Shown piece after piece: positions 42,612-51,433 of a stretch of 64,000 nucleotides of DNA. Position 1 is the first letter of the stretch. Each line of letters opens with the position of its first letter. The stretch spans positions 4,244,501 through 4,308,500 of the forward strand of contig NZ_CP045354.1 of NCBI RefSeq assembly GCF_009363435.1. Direction: 5' to 3'. The notes under the pieces were generated by a model, which searched no databases, was not told the origin of the DNA, and saw only the letters and a list, made by a program, of their open reading frames with translations. Source of the stretch: Labrenzia sp. THAF82 (lineage in GTDB: Bacteria; Pseudomonadota; Alphaproteobacteria; Rhizobiales; Stappiaceae). The translations under genes and the position numbers were made by a program.

Positions 42612-43497
42612 ACAGCGTCTTTTGGCGAATGGGCGGCTTCCCGCCTCGACCGAAATGTCACCCAAACAGGTGATCGAAAAAACGGAGTTGCTTGCCAGCA
42701 TTCCCACCGGAACACAGGTCTATGTGACAGACCTCGGCAATGCATCGGAAGACACCATTGTTGCCGCTGCCCGCACACTGACCAGCCACAAGCTGACGCC
42801 AGTTCCGCATATGGCGGCACGCCGGTACCCCTCCTATGAAGCCTTTGAGCGACGCATCCACCGGCTCACGCAAGAGGCAGGCGTCACAGAAGTCTTGGCG
42901 ATTGCGGGTGAAGCCGAAAAGTCCGGCCCGTTGACTTCATCAGTCTCCCTTCTGGAAACCGGTCTTTTCGACAAGCTTGGCATAAAAAAAATTGCCGTCG
43001 CGGGTCACCCGGAAGGCGCTCCCGACATCTCACCTGATGTCATCCGGGAATTTTTGAACCGCAAGCATGAACTTGCTGCTCAAAGCGATGCGGAATTCCG
43101 CATCGTCACCCAGTTCGGTTTCGACCCTCACCGGGTCAGCCTTTGGCTTGACGAGTTGCGCGACTGGGGCAACCTCTTTCCGGTACATATAGGGGTGGCC
43201 GGCCCTGCAAAGATGACGACGCTTTTGAAATACGCAGCCTTTGCCGGTGTCGAGAATTCACTCAATTTCCTGAAAAAACGCGGTGGTGCAGTCGTCTCCA
43301 TGCTCTCCGGCTATGACCCGGACACCATGGTTGAGCCGCTTGAGAACCGTGTTGTCAGTCAGCCCTCCTGTCAGCTCGTTCAAATCCATGTTTATCCGTT
43401 TGGCGGGGTCCAGAAAACCGCGGATTGGCTCCACAACCGCGGGAGCTGGTCCTTTCAATCCCCCTCCTCCACACTGACAGCCAACGAAAGCGCCTAA
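42604..43497 (+). CDS. Methylenetetrahydrofolate reductase-like protein
   Basis: A 297-aa MetF-like TIM-barrel flavoprotein. TGTQVYVTDLGNASEDTIVAAARTL is the substrate end and VPHMAARRYPS the folate-contact region of the family; EVLAIAGEAEKSGPLTSSVSL, KIAVAGHPEGAPDI and FRIVTQFGFDP follow. In this operon it would run in the oxidative direction, turning methyl-THF made by the pterin methyltransferase into methylene-THF. Start at ATG 42604 overlaps the preceding gene by 8 bases. It is probably a second, pathway-specific MTHFR rather than metF of methionine synthesis. Confidence 0.88.
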   Translation: MTEQRLLANGRLPASTEMSPKQVIEKTELLASIPTGTQVYVTDLGNASEDTIVAAARTLTSHKLTPVPHMAARRYPSYEAFERRIHRLTQEAGVTEVLAIAGEAEKSGPLTSSVSLLETGLFDKLGIKKIAVAGHPEGAPDISPDVIREFLNRKHELAAQSDAEFRIVTQFGFDPHRVSLWLDELRDWGNLFPVHIGVAGPAKMTTLLKYAAFAGVENSLNFLKKRGGAVVSMLSGYDPDTMVEPLENRVVSQPSCQLVQIHVYPFGGVQKTADWLHNRGSWSFQSPSSTLTANESA

Positions 43498-44460
43498 ATG
43501 ACCCGCACTGTTGTCGCCTCCGCCACCAAGGAAATCATCATAGGCTTCGACCAGCCGTTTTGTGTGATCGGTGAACGGATCAACCCGACCGGCCGCAAGA
43601 AACTGGCCGCGGAAATGATCGAAGGCAATTTCGAAACCGTCAAGGCCGATGCACTGGCGCAGGTTGCAGCCGGTGCAACGATGCTCGATGTCAATGCTGG
43701 CGTTACCGCAGTTAACCCGAACGAGACCGAGCCTCCGCTTCTTGTTAAAACTCTTGAGATTGTTCAAGAGCTTACGAACGTTCCTTTGTCAATTGATTCA
43801 TCTGTAACCGCGGCAATCGAAGCCGGGCTGGAGGTCGCCAAGGGCCGTCCGCTTGTCAACTCGGTAACAGGTGAAGAAGAAAAGCTTGAAGCGATCCTGC
43901 CGCTAATCAAGAAGTACGACGTCCCGGTTGTTGCAATCTCAAACGACGAAAGCGGGATATCCGAAGACCCGGATGTGCGCTTTGCCGTTGCCAAGAAGAT
44001 CGTGGAACGGGCGGCTGATTTTGGCATCCCGTCACATGACATTGTCGTCGATCCTCTGGTCATGCCAATCGGTGCAATGGGAACTGCCGGTCAGCAAGTG
44101 TTCAAACTCCTACGCCGCTTGCGCGACGAGCTGAAGGTGAACACGACCTGCGGCCTTTCCAACATTTCCTTTGGTCTGCCACACAGACACGGCATCAATG
44201 CCGGTTTCATTCCGATGGTGATCGGCGCCGGCATGACTTCAGCAATCATGAACCCCTGCCGCCCACAGGAAATGGAAGCCGTGCGCGCTGCCAATGTTCT
44301 GAATGGAACGGATCCTAACTGCCAGGAATGGATCATGACTTACAGGGACCATCAGCCGGCGGCAGCGAGCGCCGCATCTTCAACTCCAGCGGATGGCGGA
44401 GCATCTGCCGGCGGCGGACGTCGCCGTGGAGGTCGCGCGGCTCGGCGGTCTGCAGGCTGA
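43498..44460 (+). CDS. Methyltetrahydrofolate:corrinoid methyltransferase (pterin-binding/DHPS-like)
   Basis: A 320-aa TIM barrel of the pterin-binding family (MtrH/AcsE/MtvA-like). FCVIGERINPTGRKKLAAEM is the family N-terminus, AGATMLDVNAGV the pterin Asp-Asn site, VPLSIDSSV and LVNSVTGEEEKLEAI the following barrel strands. DIVVDPLVMPIG and NTTCGLSNISFGLPHRHGIN are also typical. It would pass the methyl group from the corrinoid protein to THF. The last about 35 residues are an Ala/Gly/Arg-rich tail (GGGRRRGGRAARRSAG) not needed by the barrel. It begins directly after the MTHFR stop codon. Confidence 0.9.
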   Translation: MTRTVVASATKEIIIGFDQPFCVIGERINPTGRKKLAAEMIEGNFETVKADALAQVAAGATMLDVNAGVTAVNPNETEPPLLVKTLEIVQELTNVPLSIDSSVTAAIEAGLEVAKGRPLVNSVTGEEEKLEAILPLIKKYDVPVVAISNDESGISEDPDVRFAVAKKIVERAADFGIPSHDIVVDPLVMPIGAMGTAGQQVFKLLRRLRDELKVNTTCGLSNISFGLPHRHGINAGFIPMVIGAGMTSAIMNPCRPQEMEAVRAANVLNGTDPNCQEWIMTYRDHQPAAASAASSTPADGGASAGGGRRRGGRAARRSAG

Positions 44461-44513
44461 GGGATCAGAAAGACCAGATGAGGTCAGTGACCGGGTCGAA
44501 TCGCTGCGTCAGT

Positions 44514-44539
44514 CCCCTCCCGCTAACGGGAGGGGTTTT
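44514..44539 (+). terminator. Rho-independent terminator between the pterin methyltransferase and ASKHA genes
   Basis: A perfect 9-bp GC-rich stem, CCCCTCCCG (44514-44522) with CGGGAGGGG (44527-44535) around CTAA, followed by TTTT. It splits the C1 operon from the ASKHA gene, which therefore may have its own promoter in the next 150 bases. Confidence 0.88.
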
Positions 44540-44690
44540 GTGCATCGCGGAGCCGTTGAAATAGGCGCAGCCGCTCACGACCGTGGCGAAGAATTGCTGC
44601 TACTGATATGCGTTCCCTCTCCCGCAGTGAGTGGATAGGCAAAACGATTACTGAGAATTGAGAAATCCCTGTGGTGACTGAACCAAAGCC

Positions 44691-46724
44691 ATGACCGAGA
44701 CACCTCAAAACGCCAAAGTTGTTTTTCAGCCCAGCGGGCGACGCGGCACTTTTCCCGTCGGCACCCCCCTGCTTGATGCAGCTCGCTCACTTGGCGTCTA
44801 TGTGGAATCTGTATGTGGTGGACGTGGCATTTGCGGGCGGTGCCAGGTGGCCGTGTCCGAAGGGCAATTTGCCAAGGAAAACGTCATCAGCTCGGCTGAA
44901 CACCTGGAAGGTGCGACTGAGGCCGAAACCCGCTATGCCACCTTGCGCAAACTGCCCGAGGATCGGCGTCTTTCCTGCCAGGCGAAAATTCTCGGGGACC
45001 TGGTGGTCGACATTCCGACCGACGCGCAAACGAACCGGCAGGTGGTCCGTAAGCGCGCCGAAGCCAAACAGATCGAGGCGGATAGCGCAATTTCGCTCGT
45101 GAGCGTTTCCATTGACGAACCAGACATGGAAACACCACGAGGAGACATCGACCGCCTTCGCGATGCGCTGATCGCTGCAACTGGCCTTGCTGACCTCGTC
45201 TTTGATCCCGCCCTGCTTCCTGGCGTTCAAGTCCTGTTGCGCAAGGCAAACTGGAACGTAACGGCAGCCATTCATCAGGATCTTGGAACTTTACCAACAC
45301 TGATTGCCCTTTGGCCGGGTGAAAAGAAAGCTGTCTACGGTCTCGCGGTCGACATCGGCTCCACGACCATTGCAGCTCATTTGTGCAATCTGCAAAACGG
45401 TCGAACAGTTTCTTCAGCCGGCACATCAAATCCGCAGATCCGCTTTGGTGAAGATCTGATGTCCCGGGTGTCCTATGTTCAGATGAACCCGGCGAAACTA
45501 CCCGACCTCACGAAGGCGGTTCGCGAGGCGGTCAACGCGCTTGTTGGCAAACTTGTTGGCGATGTCGGCGCTGACCGTTCCGACGTGCTTGATGCGACCT
45601 TTGTCGGCAACCCTGTGATGCATCACCTGTTTCTTGGAATTGATCCGGTGGAGCTTGGTGGAGCCCCCTTCGCACTCGCCGCCTCCGATGCGATGAACCT
45701 GGTTGCGCGTGATCTTGATCTGGAACTCAATCCAGGGGCGCGTGTCTACATGCTGCCATGTATCGCCGGGCACGTTGGCGCTGACGCTGCGGCAGCGACC
45801 CTGTCTGAAAGCCCCTATTCACACGACGAGATCACTCTGCTCGTCGACGTCGGCACCAATGCGGAAATCGTCCTTGGAAACAAGGATCGCCTGCTTGCAG
45901 CCTCCTCCCCGACGGGACCGGCCTTTGAAGGAGCAGAAATCTCGTCCGGCCAACGCGCTGCTCCCGGCGCGATCGAGCGCATTCGGATCGACAAGGAGAC
46001 GCTGGAACCGCGCTTCAAGGTCATTGGCGTCGACGAGTGGTCCGACGAGGAAGGGTTTGCCGAGAAAATCGATAGTGTCGGCGTCACTGGCATTTGCGGC
46101 TCGGGTATCATCGAGGCCGTTGCGGAAATGTTTCTTGCCGGTTTGATCACCGAAGACGGCGTCATCAACGGCAATATGGCTGCACGAACAACGCGCATTC
46201 GGTCGCAAGGCCGCACCTTTTCCTATTCGATCGCCGAAGATGGTGTCGAAATTTCAATCCTTCAGACCGACATTCGCGCGATACAGCTTGCCAAGGGCGC
46301 TCTATATGCCGGCGTAAAGCTGCTGCAGGACAAACTCGGTACCTATCACCTTGACCGTATTCGCCTGGCGGGTGCTTTCGGCAGCTATATCGATCCCAAA
46401 TATGCGATGATCCTCGGACTGATACCCGACTGCTCTCTTGAAGGTGTGACCGGCGTCGGCAACGCCGCAGGCACCGGGGCACGCATGGCGTTGCTCAACC
46501 GCGGCTATCGTCGGGAAATCGAACAGACGGTGCGCGATATCGAGAAAATTGAAACCGCACTGGAACCGAAATTTCAGGAGCATTTCGTCAACGCAATGGC
46601 ATTGCCGAACAAGGCAGACAGCTTCCCGCACCTGCGCTCCGCTGTCGAACTGCCTGAGCCGTTGCAAACCTCGTCACCAGAGACCGGAACCGGCGAGCGG
46701 CGCAGACGCCGTCGAAGAGGATAG
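44691..46724 (+). CDS. ASKHA-domain [2Fe-2S] corrinoid reactivating protein (RACo/RamA-like)
   Basis: Reduces inactive Co(II) corrinoid back to Co(I) using ATP. The 677-aa protein has an N-terminal ferredoxin domain with ligands in CGGRGICGRC and the fourth Cys in LSCQA. A linker region follows, then the large ASKHA/DUF4445 domain: VDIGSTTIAAHLCNL (phosphate-1 type loop), TSNPQIRFGEDLMSR, TFVGNPVMHHLFL, LLVDVGTNAEIVLG and LAGAFGSYIDP. The tail ends GERRRRRRRG, a run of Arg. It partners the corrinoid protein at 40.8 kb although a terminator lies between the transcription units. Confidence 0.93.
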   Translation: MTETPQNAKVVFQPSGRRGTFPVGTPLLDAARSLGVYVESVCGGRGICGRCQVAVSEGQFAKENVISSAEHLEGATEAETRYATLRKLPEDRRLSCQAKILGDLVVDIPTDAQTNRQVVRKRAEAKQIEADSAISLVSVSIDEPDMETPRGDIDRLRDALIAATGLADLVFDPALLPGVQVLLRKANWNVTAAIHQDLGTLPTLIALWPGEKKAVYGLAVDIGSTTIAAHLCNLQNGRTVSSAGTSNPQIRFGEDLMSRVSYVQMNPAKLPDLTKAVREAVNALVGKLVGDVGADRSDVLDATFVGNPVMHHLFLGIDPVELGGAPFALAASDAMNLVARDLDLELNPGARVYMLPCIAGHVGADAAAATLSESPYSHDEITLLVDVGTNAEIVLGNKDRLLAASSPTGPAFEGAEISSGQRAAPGAIERIRIDKETLEPRFKVIGVDEWSDEEGFAEKIDSVGVTGICGSGIIEAVAEMFLAGLITEDGVINGNMAARTTRIRSQGRTFSYSIAEDGVEISILQTDIRAIQLAKGALYAGVKLLQDKLGTYHLDRIRLAGAFGSYIDPKYAMILGLIPDCSLEGVTGVGNAAGTGARMALLNRGYRREIEQTVRDIEKIETALEPKFQEHFVNAMALPNKADSFPHLRSAVELPEPLQTSSPETGTGERRRRRRRG

Positions 46725-46748
46725 TCGGCAACGCGTGTTGGAACAGGT

Positions 46749-47870
46749 TTATCCTGCGCCTGCCAGACGGACGTCCCAGGCTGGAGCCTCTGTCATCGTC
46801 ATGTTCAGGCGATCGGCAACGTCCTTGCCAATGGCAAAGCCGTTTTTACCGGCAACTGCACTCAGATGATTGCCCCGTACGCTTGACCACTCTGCCTTCG
46901 GCAAAAATCGATGCCAAGTGTCCCATGGATCGCAGCTTTGCGGTTTGAGGCCGCTTGCCCTGTAGAAGACGAGATGCTCACCATAGGCTTCTGGTTGATA
47001 AAGACCGCGCATTCGCAGCAATTGCTTTCCGGCGTTTTCATATTTTGGTGTGTGACCGTAGACCCACTCCGGCGCCATTTCCGGGTACCTGAGAGATGTA
47101 GGCCTGTAAAACCTGAAAAGTATCGGGCTCAGCCGCCGCGCCAGGACTTTTCTGGGCAATGACACCGTTGTGGAAACGGCTGGGCTCGTTTTGCGTTGGC
47201 TTGACGTCAAGGCGGCTTTGATTTTTCCCAGACGGCTGAGAATTTTCCTGCCGACAACGCGCGCCCAGATCCCGAGTGGCCACGCATGTTCACTTTGATG
47301 TGTATCGATCAGCCCGAGAAAACTGACTTCCGAGCCTGCAGCCTTTAGCTTTCGCGCCAGCTCAAGCGCAACAACACCTCCAAACGAATAGCCGAGCAAA
47401 CGAACCGGCACGCCCTTGAACCTTTGTTCAATGACGTGACAGCAGGCTTCCACTTCGTCTTCAACAACAGCAGGCGCAGTATGATGCCTTCCGAATTGTG
47501 TCTGGCGGACACCGTAGATGGCACCTCTGAAATCGAGACCCGCCAAGATGTTTTTCAACTCCAGAAAGCAGCTTGCCCCTCCGGCGAAGACAAAAAGCGG
47601 CACACTTTCGTCGCCTTCCTTGAGCAAAATCAGCTTGGGAATGTCCTGGTACTGTCTTTGCCGAACGGCCCTGGCGAGAGACTTGATGTTCGGCCAGACA
47701 TAAAAACAATTCACATCGAGTTCGATGCCGGTGCTCTTGTAAACACCTTGAACGAACTTCAGAACTTTGTTGATGTTGAAATGATCATTGAGGTCTTCAC
47801 GAGACGTGACAATGCGCCCAAGTACGTTGGACGCTTCTCTTGTCAATATTTTTTCGATGTCGAGCGACAC
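46749..47870 (-). CDS. Thioesterase-domain protein with degenerate carrier-like N-terminus
   Basis: The C-terminal about 290 residues are an NRPS/PKS-type alpha/beta-hydrolase thioesterase: VPLFVFAGGASCF (oxyanion region), LLGYSFGGVVALELA with the nucleophile Ser, LGLIDTH with an Asp, and GNHLSAVAG with the catalytic His. The first about 80 residues look like a carrier domain (IEKILTREASNVLGRIV to WPNIKSLARAVRQ) but the phosphopantetheine Ser is missing: the usual GGDSL place reads FNINKV. GTG at 47870 with GGGGGAAG upstream is preferred; ATG at 47927 adds 19 residues. It could hydrolyse acyl groups from a carrier elsewhere. It is convergent with the ASKHA gene. Confidence 0.75.
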   Translation of the reverse strand: MSLDIEKILTREASNVLGRIVTSREDLNDHFNINKVLKFVQGVYKSTGIELDVNCFYVWPNIKSLARAVRQRQYQDIPKLILLKEGDESVPLFVFAGGASCFLELKNILAGLDFRGAIYGVRQTQFGRHHTAPAVVEDEVEACCHVIEQRFKGVPVRLLGYSFGGVVALELARKLKAAGSEVSFLGLIDTHQSEHAWPLGIWARVVGRKILSRLGKIKAALTSSQRKTSPAVSTTVSLPRKVLARRLSPILFRFYRPTSLRYPEMAPEWVYGHTPKYENAGKQLLRMRGLYQPEAYGEHLVFYRASGLKPQSCDPWDTWHRFLPKAEWSSVRGNHLSAVAGKNGFAIGKDVADRLNMTMTEAPAWDVRLAGAG

Positions 47871-48073
47871 CCTTCCCCCTGAAACCGATACGACCTGCTG
47901 GACCCCTTTGATGCATACATAGCACAACCCCCGCGTGAAACGACGCTCGAATTTCCGTTATGGTAAACGAATGGCAAGCAAGCACTGCTTGCAGGCAACT
48001 GGCGTGAAACGAAGACAACTCTCAGCACGCCATTTGTGAAGTTTGTTCGCTGTTGTTTGCGTAAATCCAGTCT

Positions 48074-48901
48074 TCACGGATCCCAAAAATACTGCTCGCG
48101 CAACCGTCGCCAGATCTTTTCGCCAATAAGACAATCATAGGGTTCCTCAAAGCGGATCTGCGCCTTGAGAACCTTGGGCGCTTCAGCTGGCACCCGCCCA
48201 CCGATTTCCAGGATAAGCTTGCGGCGCACGGCATCCGGAAACTGTGCCCATTCGATTACCGGGATCACAAAGCTTGCCGGCCCACCTGTTACACACCGGC
48301 GATAATACTCATCAAGATCCGGAATATTGAACTGAAACCCAATGCCGCCCTTGGTCATCAATGGGAGCCCGTTGATGACAAGCCCCGCCTCCACCGCGGC
48401 ATCTCTCACAGGTGTCACCGGAAGCCCCTGATTGTTCGGTCCGTCGCCTGAAATATCGATGACCTTGCGATCCGTTTCGAAAGGCACGTCGTCAAGTATT
48501 GAGGCTGCATGCCGAATTGCACCCGAAATGGACGTACGGCGTTGTCCGAAAGACCTGTCATTCAGAATCTTGTCGGCGAAGGTCAACGCATCTTCCTGCG
48601 TTTCGATAACAGACCAGCCGACGATTTCGCGGGCGTGATTTTCGTTGGCCCATTCGAACATCATCAGTGCGATCCGACCGTGAGCTCCAAGCTCGATTGC
48701 GCGAACGACCTCAGGACTAGAGATTGCCGCCGCGTAGCCTTTGCGCTGGATCTCAAGTTCTTCCGGAGACATGGAGCGGGAGACGTCGACCGCCAAAACA
48801 AGCGCAACATCGACTTTTTCCTGCCCAGAAGCTGGAGCAAGAAGGGCAAGAAGTCCCAGCAATGCGCCGGTCCAGGACCGGAATGGGGCAATCTTCCACA
48901 T
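48074..48901 (-). CDS. DUF1194 (von Willebrand factor A-like) exported protein
   Basis: A 275-aa protein with a signal peptide (hydrophobic residues 11-24, cleavage near ASGQ) and a vWA fold. The metal site DVSRSM is at residues 39-44, TSISGAIRHAASIL and VIDISGDGPNNQG supply the other MIDAS positions. This matches DUF1194, common in Hyphomicrobiales and without proven function. ATG at 48901 is chosen because it places the signal peptide at the N-terminus; the frame is open to 49009. Confidence 0.88.
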   Translation of the reverse strand: MWKIAPFRSWTGALLGLLALLAPASGQEKVDVALVLAVDVSRSMSPEELEIQRKGYAAAISSPEVVRAIELGAHGRIALMMFEWANENHAREIVGWSVIETQEDALTFADKILNDRSFGQRRTSISGAIRHAASILDDVPFETDRKVIDISGDGPNNQGLPVTPVRDAAVEAGLVINGLPLMTKGGIGFQFNIPDLDEYYRRCVTGGPASFVIPVIEWAQFPDAVRRKLILEIGGRVPAEAPKVLKAQIRFEEPYDCLIGEKIWRRLREQYFWDP

Positions 48902-49070
48902 CGACCGAGGATAACCGATCCGGCGCAAACCGTCAGCTGCCTGCTTCAGGGACCTGATAAACGATCTGTGATCGGAAACCTCGCAAGCCGGCCCTATTGA
49001 ACACACCACTATGGAAGCCGGGATTGTATCAGGTATAAGACCAACAAAGGATCAGTTCACGGAGTGCCCC

Positions 49071-49892
49071 ATGTCCGAAGCCGCAGCGAATGACGACGCC
49101 CAAAAGCCCCTGCTTTCGACACTTCTTCACGAAGGTGTCTATCGCATTGTCATGCAGCGTCCGGAACGTATGAATGCGCTCTCGCAAGAGATGATGAGCG
49201 CTTTATCGGATGAGCTGACAAAAGCAGAAGCCGATCCGAATGTTCGTGTTGTTCTGCTTGGAGCGGAAGGCAAGGTGTTCTGTGCTGGTCACGATTTGAA
49301 GGAACTGACCGCGGCACGGGCCGAAAGCGACGGCGGAAAAGAAACTTACCAGGTGATCATGCGGCAGTGTTCGGACCTGATGCAGCAGATCGTCCGACAT
49401 CCAAAACCCGTGATAGCGGTGGTAACCGGCGTTGCAACGGCCGCCGGATGTCAGCTGGTTGCTTCGTGCGATCTTGCAATTGCGACCGACACGGTGACCT
49501 TCTGCACGCCGGGTGTCAATATCGGTCTGTTCTGCTCTACGCCCATGGTTGCCCTGTCGAGAAATGTGGCTCCGAAACAGGCTATGGAAATGCTTTTAAC
49601 AGGAGAAAGCATAGACGCATCGACGGCCAAGGACTTCGGCCTGATCAACCGCATCGTTCCTGGTGACTATCTGGAGCAGGTTGTCCAGAAATACGCCGAA
49701 GTCATCGCATCCAAGTCTGCAAAGACTCTCAAGATCGGGAAAGAAGCCTTCTACCGCCAGCTGGAGATGCCGCTTACCGAGGCTTACGACTTTGCTGCCG
49801 AAACCATGGTGGAAAACATGATGGCCAAAGATGCAGAGGAAGGAATTTCAGCCTTTCTGCAAAAGCGCAAACCCGAATGGACCGACACCTGA
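49071..49892 (+). CDS. Enoyl-CoA hydratase/isomerase family protein (ECHDC3-like)
   Basis: A 273-aa crotonase-fold protein. GVYRIVMQRPERMNALSQEMM and VFCAGHDLKEL give the first oxyanion-hole element, and VTGVATAAGCQLVASCDLAIATD the second. The segment FCTPGVNIGLFCSTPMVALSR is the ECHDC3-like variant, in which the usual catalytic Glu pair is not clear, so true hydratase activity is uncertain. GGAG seven bases upstream supports ATG 49071. It is followed 21-33 bases later by a DUF3052-like gene, probably in one operon. Confidence 0.9.
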   Translation: MSEAAANDDAQKPLLSTLLHEGVYRIVMQRPERMNALSQEMMSALSDELTKAEADPNVRVVLLGAEGKVFCAGHDLKELTAARAESDGGKETYQVIMRQCSDLMQQIVRHPKPVIAVVTGVATAAGCQLVASCDLAIATDTVTFCTPGVNIGLFCSTPMVALSRNVAPKQAMEMLLTGESIDASTAKDFGLINRIVPGDYLEQVVQKYAEVIASKSAKTLKIGKEAFYRQLEMPLTEAYDFAAETMVENMMAKDAEEGISAFLQKRKPEWTDT

Positions 49893-49925
49893 GGTGACAG
49901 TTGTTTCAGTGAAGTGGGAACGACC

Positions 49926-50360
49926 ATGACACAAGTTGGCTATTCCGGTCGCCCCCTTTCGGCAAAGCTCGGACTGAAGCCCGGAATGACTTGCTGGCGA
50001 CAGGGCATGCCTCAGGAAATTGCCGAGCTACTGAAGGCGCAGGAGCCAGCTCTAACTCTGCTCACAAGCGCTGAACCAGGACTGGATTGTGCCCATGTCT
50101 TCGTGACCGAACGAGATGACCTGGAAACTCAACTTTTGCACCTCAGAGACTCCCTTGCACCGAACGGCATGATCTGGATCTCCTGGCCCAAGAAAGCCAG
50201 CAAGGTGCCGACGAACGTCACAGAAGACGTCATTCGTGATGTCTGCTTGCCGATCGGTTTTGTCGACATAAAAGTCTGCGCTGTCGATGCAACCTGGTCA
50301 GGATTGAAGTTGGTAATCCGCAAGGAACTGCGCGCTCAACAGGCAGAAAATCTCTCTTGA
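49926..50360 (+). CDS. DUF3052-like protein
   Basis: A 144-aa protein beginning MTQVGYSGRPLSAKLGLKPGM, which matches my memory of DUF3052 (small proteins of unknown function with a Rossmann-like core). HVFVTERDDLETQLLHLRDSLAPNGMIWISWPKK and VDATWSGLKLVIRKEL are the conserved blocks. ATG at 49926 is preferred over GTG 49914. It follows the enoyl-CoA hydratase gene closely and ends 17 bases from the convergent AraC gene. Confidence 0.75.
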   Translation: MTQVGYSGRPLSAKLGLKPGMTCWRQGMPQEIAELLKAQEPALTLLTSAEPGLDCAHVFVTERDDLETQLLHLRDSLAPNGMIWISWPKKASKVPTNVTEDVIRDVCLPIGFVDIKVCAVDATWSGLKLVIRKELRAQQAENLS

Positions 50361-50377
50361 AGAGGTGAAAGTCCGAT

Positions 50378-51253
50378 TCACTGCTGAAGCGGCAAATAGA
50401 TATCTGCTATCGCCTCATGCTCGGCCACATCCGGAAAAAAGTTGACGCGTTCGACAAAGAGTGGAAAATCTCGAAGGGTTTCTCCGCTTGCCGGAAGCCA
50501 GTCCCTATAGAATTCGCGAATTGCATCATCGGCATTTTCAAGCGGCCCTCTATGCCGGAACACCGCACAACGCCCACCGGGAATGATACCGGTTTCGACC
50601 CCAAAAGTGTTTTTCTCAACAGGCCTTTCGACCTTGCAGCAAATGCCGAACCGAAAGGCCTCGGCTGGCGCTGTCTTTGGATCATCGTAAAAAAGGTTAT
50701 ACGTCGCACTCTTTGAGGGCGGTGTGCCGAAGTCCTTGCGCCAGGCAATGAACTTTCGAACGGATGCCGGAATTTGTGCTGGCGGTCCACGGTGCTCCAG
50801 ACCCGCGACCAAGGTTTCTTCAAATGTGACGATGCGCACCTTTTCGGCACTAAGTTCGACGTTCCGCATAATCTCTCCTTTCAAATCCAATATCGGTTGA
50901 TAAGTTTCTTGCCAGCGTGACCAGTCGGGCAACTTTCGGAACGCGCTCGGGCTTTGACCGAAGACACGTTTGAAGGCACGGGAAAAGCTCTCCAGGTTTT
51001 CGTAGTGGGCGTTGAAAGCAACCTCGGTGATGGGTGTCTCATGTCGGAAGGCAAGTTGCAGACCAGCGCGCCTAAACCGCATAAGACGCTGATAATCGGC
51101 AACCCCCATACCGACAAATGCAGAAAACTGCCGCTGAAAGTGGAACCTTGAACAGGCTGCAGCGGTCGCCAATGCAGCAATATCCAAGGGCGCATCGAGT
51201 GTTGCATCGATTTTTTCCAGCGTGTCTTCTAAACGCTTCTTGATTGCGTTCAT
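50378..51253 (-). CDS. AraC family regulator with GyrI-like effector-binding domain
   Basis: A 291-aa regulator with an N-terminal double helix-turn-helix (LDIAALATAAACSRFHFQRQFSAFVGMGVADYQRLMRF, then ITEVAFNAHYENLESFSRAFKRVFGQSPSAFRK). The C-terminal half is a GyrI/BmrR-like small-molecule domain (RIVTFEETLVAGLEHRGPPAQI; GRCAVFRHRGPLENADDAIREFY). This is the Rob/SoxS-like 'AraC plus GyrI' architecture linked to drug or toxic-compound responses. Targets are not evident. Confidence 0.9.
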   Translation of the reverse strand: MNAIKKRLEDTLEKIDATLDAPLDIAALATAAACSRFHFQRQFSAFVGMGVADYQRLMRFRRAGLQLAFRHETPITEVAFNAHYENLESFSRAFKRVFGQSPSAFRKLPDWSRWQETYQPILDLKGEIMRNVELSAEKVRIVTFEETLVAGLEHRGPPAQIPASVRKFIAWRKDFGTPPSKSATYNLFYDDPKTAPAEAFRFGICCKVERPVEKNTFGVETGIIPGGRCAVFRHRGPLENADDAIREFYRDWLPASGETLRDFPLFVERVNFFPDVAEHEAIADIYLPLQQ

Positions 51254-51433
51254 CTGGTGTTTCCCAAGCCTGTCTCTTGCCTCTGACTCAACTTGTCTAG
51301 ACGCTGTCCAACAGAGTTGCCTGACCGTACGTGCGCTTTTTCAAAGTTGTGACCTTTTGTGCTCTCTGACGCCCTTGCAGCATCCTCCGGTTTCGCATTG
51401 GATGGCGCCAGACACAAAAGGGATACTTTGACG

